This document shows positions 7,073-8,040 of a stretch of DNA of 8,040 nucleotides, piece after piece. Each line of letters starts with the position of its first letter. Position 1 is the first letter of the stretch. Made by a program: the position numbers and the translations under genes. Source of the stretch: Thermoplasmatota archaeon (GTDB lineage Archaea > Thermoplasmatota > Penumbrarchaeia > Penumbrarchaeales > Penumbrarchaeaceae); NCBI GenBank assembly GCA_030591285.1, contig JAUVBH010000063.1:1-8040 (forward strand). Direction: 5' to 3'. A model generated the notes under the pieces. The model saw only the letters and a program-made list of their open reading frames with translations. It did no database searches and had not been told where the DNA came from.

Positions 7073-7086
7073 TCTACACCTGTAGA
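7073..7086. repeat. 14-bp palindrome, candidate shared operator
   Basis: TCTACACCTGTAGA has perfect 6-bp arms around a CC centre. It lies midway between the - strand TATA-like box (7041-7055) and the + strand box (7104-7112), about 17-18 nt from each. This suits a regulator controlling both divergent genes. Binding is inferred from symmetry and position only. Confidence 0.5.
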
Positions 7087-7103
7087 CAAACCGTCTTTTG
7101 GGG

Positions 7104-7112
7104 TTTATAATA
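7104..7112 (+). promoter_or_regulatory. TATA-like box for the micropeptide operon
   Basis: TTTATAATA would place transcription start near 7134, giving a leader of about 13 nt before the first ATG at 7147. A GAGG at 7134-7137 lies at the very beginning of that leader. Confidence 0.55.
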
Positions 7113-7146
7113 CGCAAATGCCTTTGATGGTTTGAGGCGAAAAAAC

Positions 7147-7236
7147 ATGGCAACCTTCGGAACAACAACAAACGGAAATGCATCTGACCTTGGGCTTAGA
7201 AATGTGAGCAAATCCTTCCCTATCTACTTCAGGTAA
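7147..7236 (+). CDS. Micropeptide 1 of a five-gene array (29 aa)
   Basis: A 29-residue peptide with an N-terminal Thr/Gly/Asn-rich part (TFGTTTNGNASD) and the family C-terminal motif as LRNVSKSFPIYFR, ending at the stop. A GAGG lies 9 nt upstream of the ATG. It has no Cys, no obvious signal peptide and no membrane helix. It is the most divergent of the four closely related copies in its N-terminal half, and it uses Phe where the others mostly have Tyr. Function unknown; it could be a modified-peptide precursor, a signal peptide or a small binding protein. Confidence 0.8.
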   Translation: MATFGTTTNGNASDLGLRNVSKSFPIYFR

Positions 7237-7253
7237 TCAAGGAGAGGACAAAT

Positions 7254-7349
7254 ATGACAACAATTGGACTCGGAAAAATGGTTTCTGGCGACAATGGATC
7301 TTTCTGGCTTAGAAATGTGAACAAGAGCTACCCAACCTATAGCAGGTAA
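7254..7349 (+). CDS. Micropeptide 2 of a five-gene array (31 aa)
   Basis: A 31-residue peptide. Residues 1-16 (MTTIGLGKMVSGDNGS) form a small-residue-rich leader-like part, followed by F-W and the motif LRNVNKSYPTYSR ending at the TAA. GGAGAGG ends 6 nt upstream, a strong ribosome binding site. It is basic overall, with one Trp and two Tyr, and no Cys. It arose with micropeptide 3 by tandem duplication. Conservation of the C-terminus with copies 1 and 4, despite different synonymous codons, argues for selection on the protein. Confidence 0.85.
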   Translation: MTTIGLGKMVSGDNGSFWLRNVNKSYPTYSR

Positions 7350-7366
7350 TCAAGGAGAGGACAAAT

Positions 7367-7462
7367 ATGACAACAATTGGACTTGGAAAAAAAGTTTCTG
7401 GCGACGATGGATCTTTCTGGCTTAGAAATGTGAACAAGACCTACCCCATGTATAACAGGTAA
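7367..7462 (+). CDS. Micropeptide 3 of a five-gene array (31 aa)
   Basis: A near copy of micropeptide 2. It differs by M9K, N14D, S25T, T28M and S30N, and its motif reads LRNVNKTYPMYNR before the TAA. The ribosome binding spacer is identical to that of copy 2. The changes keep Arg20, Asn21, Val22, Asn23, Lys24, Tyr26, Pro27, Tyr29 and the terminal Arg31, which marks the invariant frame of the motif against the variable positions. Confidence 0.85.
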   Translation: MTTIGLGKKVSGDDGSFWLRNVNKTYPMYNR

Positions 7463-7478
7463 TCGAGGAGGAATGAAA

Positions 7479-7547
7479 ATGGAACAAAACAACACAAGTG
7501 TATGGATGAGGAACGTCAACAGATCATATCCGGTCTATAGCAGGTAA
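7479..7547 (+). CDS. Micropeptide 4 of a five-gene array (22 aa)
   Basis: The shortest member, 22 residues: an eight-residue head (MEQNNTSV), then W-M and the motif RNVNRSYPVYSR at the stop. An in-frame ATG at 7473 would add Met-Lys, but GAGGAGG (7465-7471) lies 1 nt from it and 7 nt from ATG 7479, so 7479 is preferred. The motif matches copy 2 in protein but differs silently in the codons for Arg, Asn, Val, Ser (AGC against TCA), Tyr and Pro. That is the best evidence in the array for protein-level selection. The head shows no similarity to copies 1-3. Confidence 0.82.
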   Translation: MEQNNTSVWMRNVNRSYPVYSR

Positions 7548-7562
7548 TCAGGAGGAATGAAA

Positions 7563-7694
7563 ATGAGATCAAGATCAAACACAAACCCGAAAAGAATGAT
7601 AGTTTACGATTACAATGAGGAGACCAATGAAGCAGTCCCCTCTTATCTCTCCCTAAGGCTTCTGAACATGAATGGACCCAGGTGGGCAAGGTAA
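7563..7694 (+). CDS. Micropeptide 5 of a five-gene array (43 aa), divergent
   Basis: The last and longest member, 43 residues. It has a basic head (RSRSNTNPKR), then IVYDYNEETNEAVPSYLS, then a shortened form of the motif, LRLLNMNGPRWAR, at the TAA. Asn, Asn, Pro, an aromatic residue two after Pro, and the terminal Arg are kept; about two residues are missing before Pro. GGAGG ends 7 nt before ATG 7563; an in-frame ATG at 7557 is too close. It may do a different job from copies 1-4, such as a partner or receptor ligand, but nothing in it identifies a function. Confidence 0.75.
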   Translation: MRSRSNTNPKRMIVYDYNEETNEAVPSYLSLRLLNMNGPRWAR

Positions 7695-7784
7695 GATCTT
7701 TTTGTTGAAGTATATTATTGAAAAACAATTATTGTAACGAATCGAAATTTTTCTATTCAGTTTTAACTCTCATAAAAAGAGAAC

Positions 7785-7818
7785 TAATGGGCATTTGAAA
7801 AAATGCCCATTACTTTTT
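7785..7818. terminator. 12-bp hairpin with GAAA loop, probable bidirectional terminator
   Basis: TAATGGGCATTT (7785-7796), the loop GAAA, and AAATGCCCATTA (7801-7812) form a perfect 12-bp stem. On the + strand it is followed by CTTTTTC; on the - strand a TCTTTTTA run lies a few nt past the stem. It sits between the + strand micropeptide operon and the stop of the - strand gene to its right, so it can end both transcripts. A T-run directly after micropeptide 5 (7698-7702) may also stop the + transcript. GAAA is a stable GNRA-type tetraloop. Confidence 0.7.
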
Positions 7819-7841
7819 CATATCATCTTTTCAAGATCATT

Positions 7842-8039
7842 TCATACACCATCTTCTTCATAAAGTTCCTCGGCATATAATGGAGGAACGACTTCTTCGG
7901 TTTCCATCTCGCTTTCATTCTCTTCTGTTTTCCCCATATAGGCAAACAGGATCACAAATAGGAACATCAAAGCTGCAACTGCGATCATGACGAGTAGGAA
8001 GATCATGATACCGTTGATGCCCTCATCTTCCGTTTTGTC
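7842..8039 (-). CDS. Single-helix membrane protein, C-terminal fragment
   Basis: Sixty-five residues reach the right edge without a start, so the N-terminus lies outside the window. A short charged segment (DKTEDEGING) leads into one strongly hydrophobic helix (about IMIFLLVMIAVAALMFLFV). An acidic tail of about 30 residues follows, rich in Glu, with VVPPLYAEELYEEDGV at the end. The function is not recognisable. It could be a small single-pass protein or the C-terminal anchor of a larger one. The stop is TGA (7842-7844), about 30 nt from the hairpin that probably terminates it. Confidence 0.7.
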   Translation of the reverse strand, partial: DKTEDEGINGIMIFLLVMIAVAALMFLFVILFAYMGKTEENESEMETEEVVPPLYAEELYEEDGV

Positions 8040-8040
8040 A

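Larger units (their letters stand above)
7237..7462 (+). repeat. 113-bp tandem duplication within the micropeptide array
   Basis: Units 7237-7349 and 7350-7462 each hold a 17-nt ribosome-binding spacer, identical in both, and a 96-nt peptide gene differing at 9 positions with no insertion or deletion. Two of the changes are silent (CTC/CTT and CCA/CCC). The remaining seven fall in five codons, three of them in the last seven residues, so the C-terminal motif varies at fixed sites. Confidence 0.88.

Noticed and set aside
7147..7694. The peptide array as a CRISPR-like or purely DNA repeat
   Set aside because: Repeat units are coding, differ in length (copy 4 is 22 codons, copy 5 is 43), and similarity is at protein level; no fixed repeats with unique spacers.
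7147..7694. The peptides as attenuation leader peptides for a downstream gene
   Set aside because: No + strand gene follows; the next gene is convergent and a hairpin separates them.
7337..7728. Two - strand open frames of 60 and 70 codons across the micropeptide array
   Set aside because: They are shadows of the + strand peptides; the + strand shows repeated ribosome binding sites, a repeated motif and silent codon changes, while the - strand shows no such pattern.
7703..7736. Weak inverted repeat around ATTG-AAAAA-CAAT
   Set aside because: Arms are only 4-5 bp in A/T-rich sequence, so chance is likely.

Overview
The window reads as archaeal, most likely a euryarchaeal or Thermoplasmatota-type genome; that placement is inference and only moderately secure. 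Supporting signs are archaeal-style ribosome binding sites of the form GGTGAT placed 3-4 nt before the starts of the respiratory genes, A/T-rich TATA-like boxes about 25 nt before expected transcription starts, an apparently leaderless GTG gene, and a soluble PAS histidine kinase with an HDINN phosphoacceptor box.

Region 1 (1-3599, + strand) is the distal part of an operon for a membrane-bound, complex I-related oxidoreductase. The order H-B-C-D-I is that of Ech/Mbh/Mbx energy-converting hydrogenase-type complexes rather than the B-C-D-H-I order of Fpo. The genes overlap or abut and are translationally coupled. The D subunit is unusual: both CxxC nickel-site motifs read CxxD, and the complex I quinone-site tyrosine is also missing. 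The ferredoxin-like I subunit is split by an in-frame TAG with the frame intact on both sides. This is either a pyrrolysine/readthrough codon, a nonsense mutation or a sequencing error. No gene in the window depends on TAG as its only stop.

Region 2 (3600-6107) holds a 658-residue cytosolic sensor histidine kinase (- strand) and a small winged-helix regulator (+ strand). They diverge from a spacer with direct and inverted repeats. The kinase converges stop-to-stop with the I subunit, and the winged-helix gene converges stop-to-stop with the next membrane protein. In both cases the two stop codons form TGATCA.

Region 3 (6108-7841) is the most novel. A four-helix membrane protein (- strand) diverges from a compact operon of five micro-genes encoding peptides of 29, 31, 31, 22 and 43 residues. 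Each has its own ribosome binding site. The first four share a C-terminal motif close to RNVNKSYPxYSR that ends exactly at the stop, and the fifth carries a shortened version. The motif is kept at protein level while codons differ synonymously, so the peptides are very probably real. No modifying enzyme or transporter family was recognised beside them. A 14-bp palindrome sits midway between the two divergent TATA-like boxes. A perfect 12-bp hairpin with a GAAA loop closes the region.

Region 4 (7842-8040, - strand) is the C-terminal part of a single-helix membrane protein cut by the window edge.
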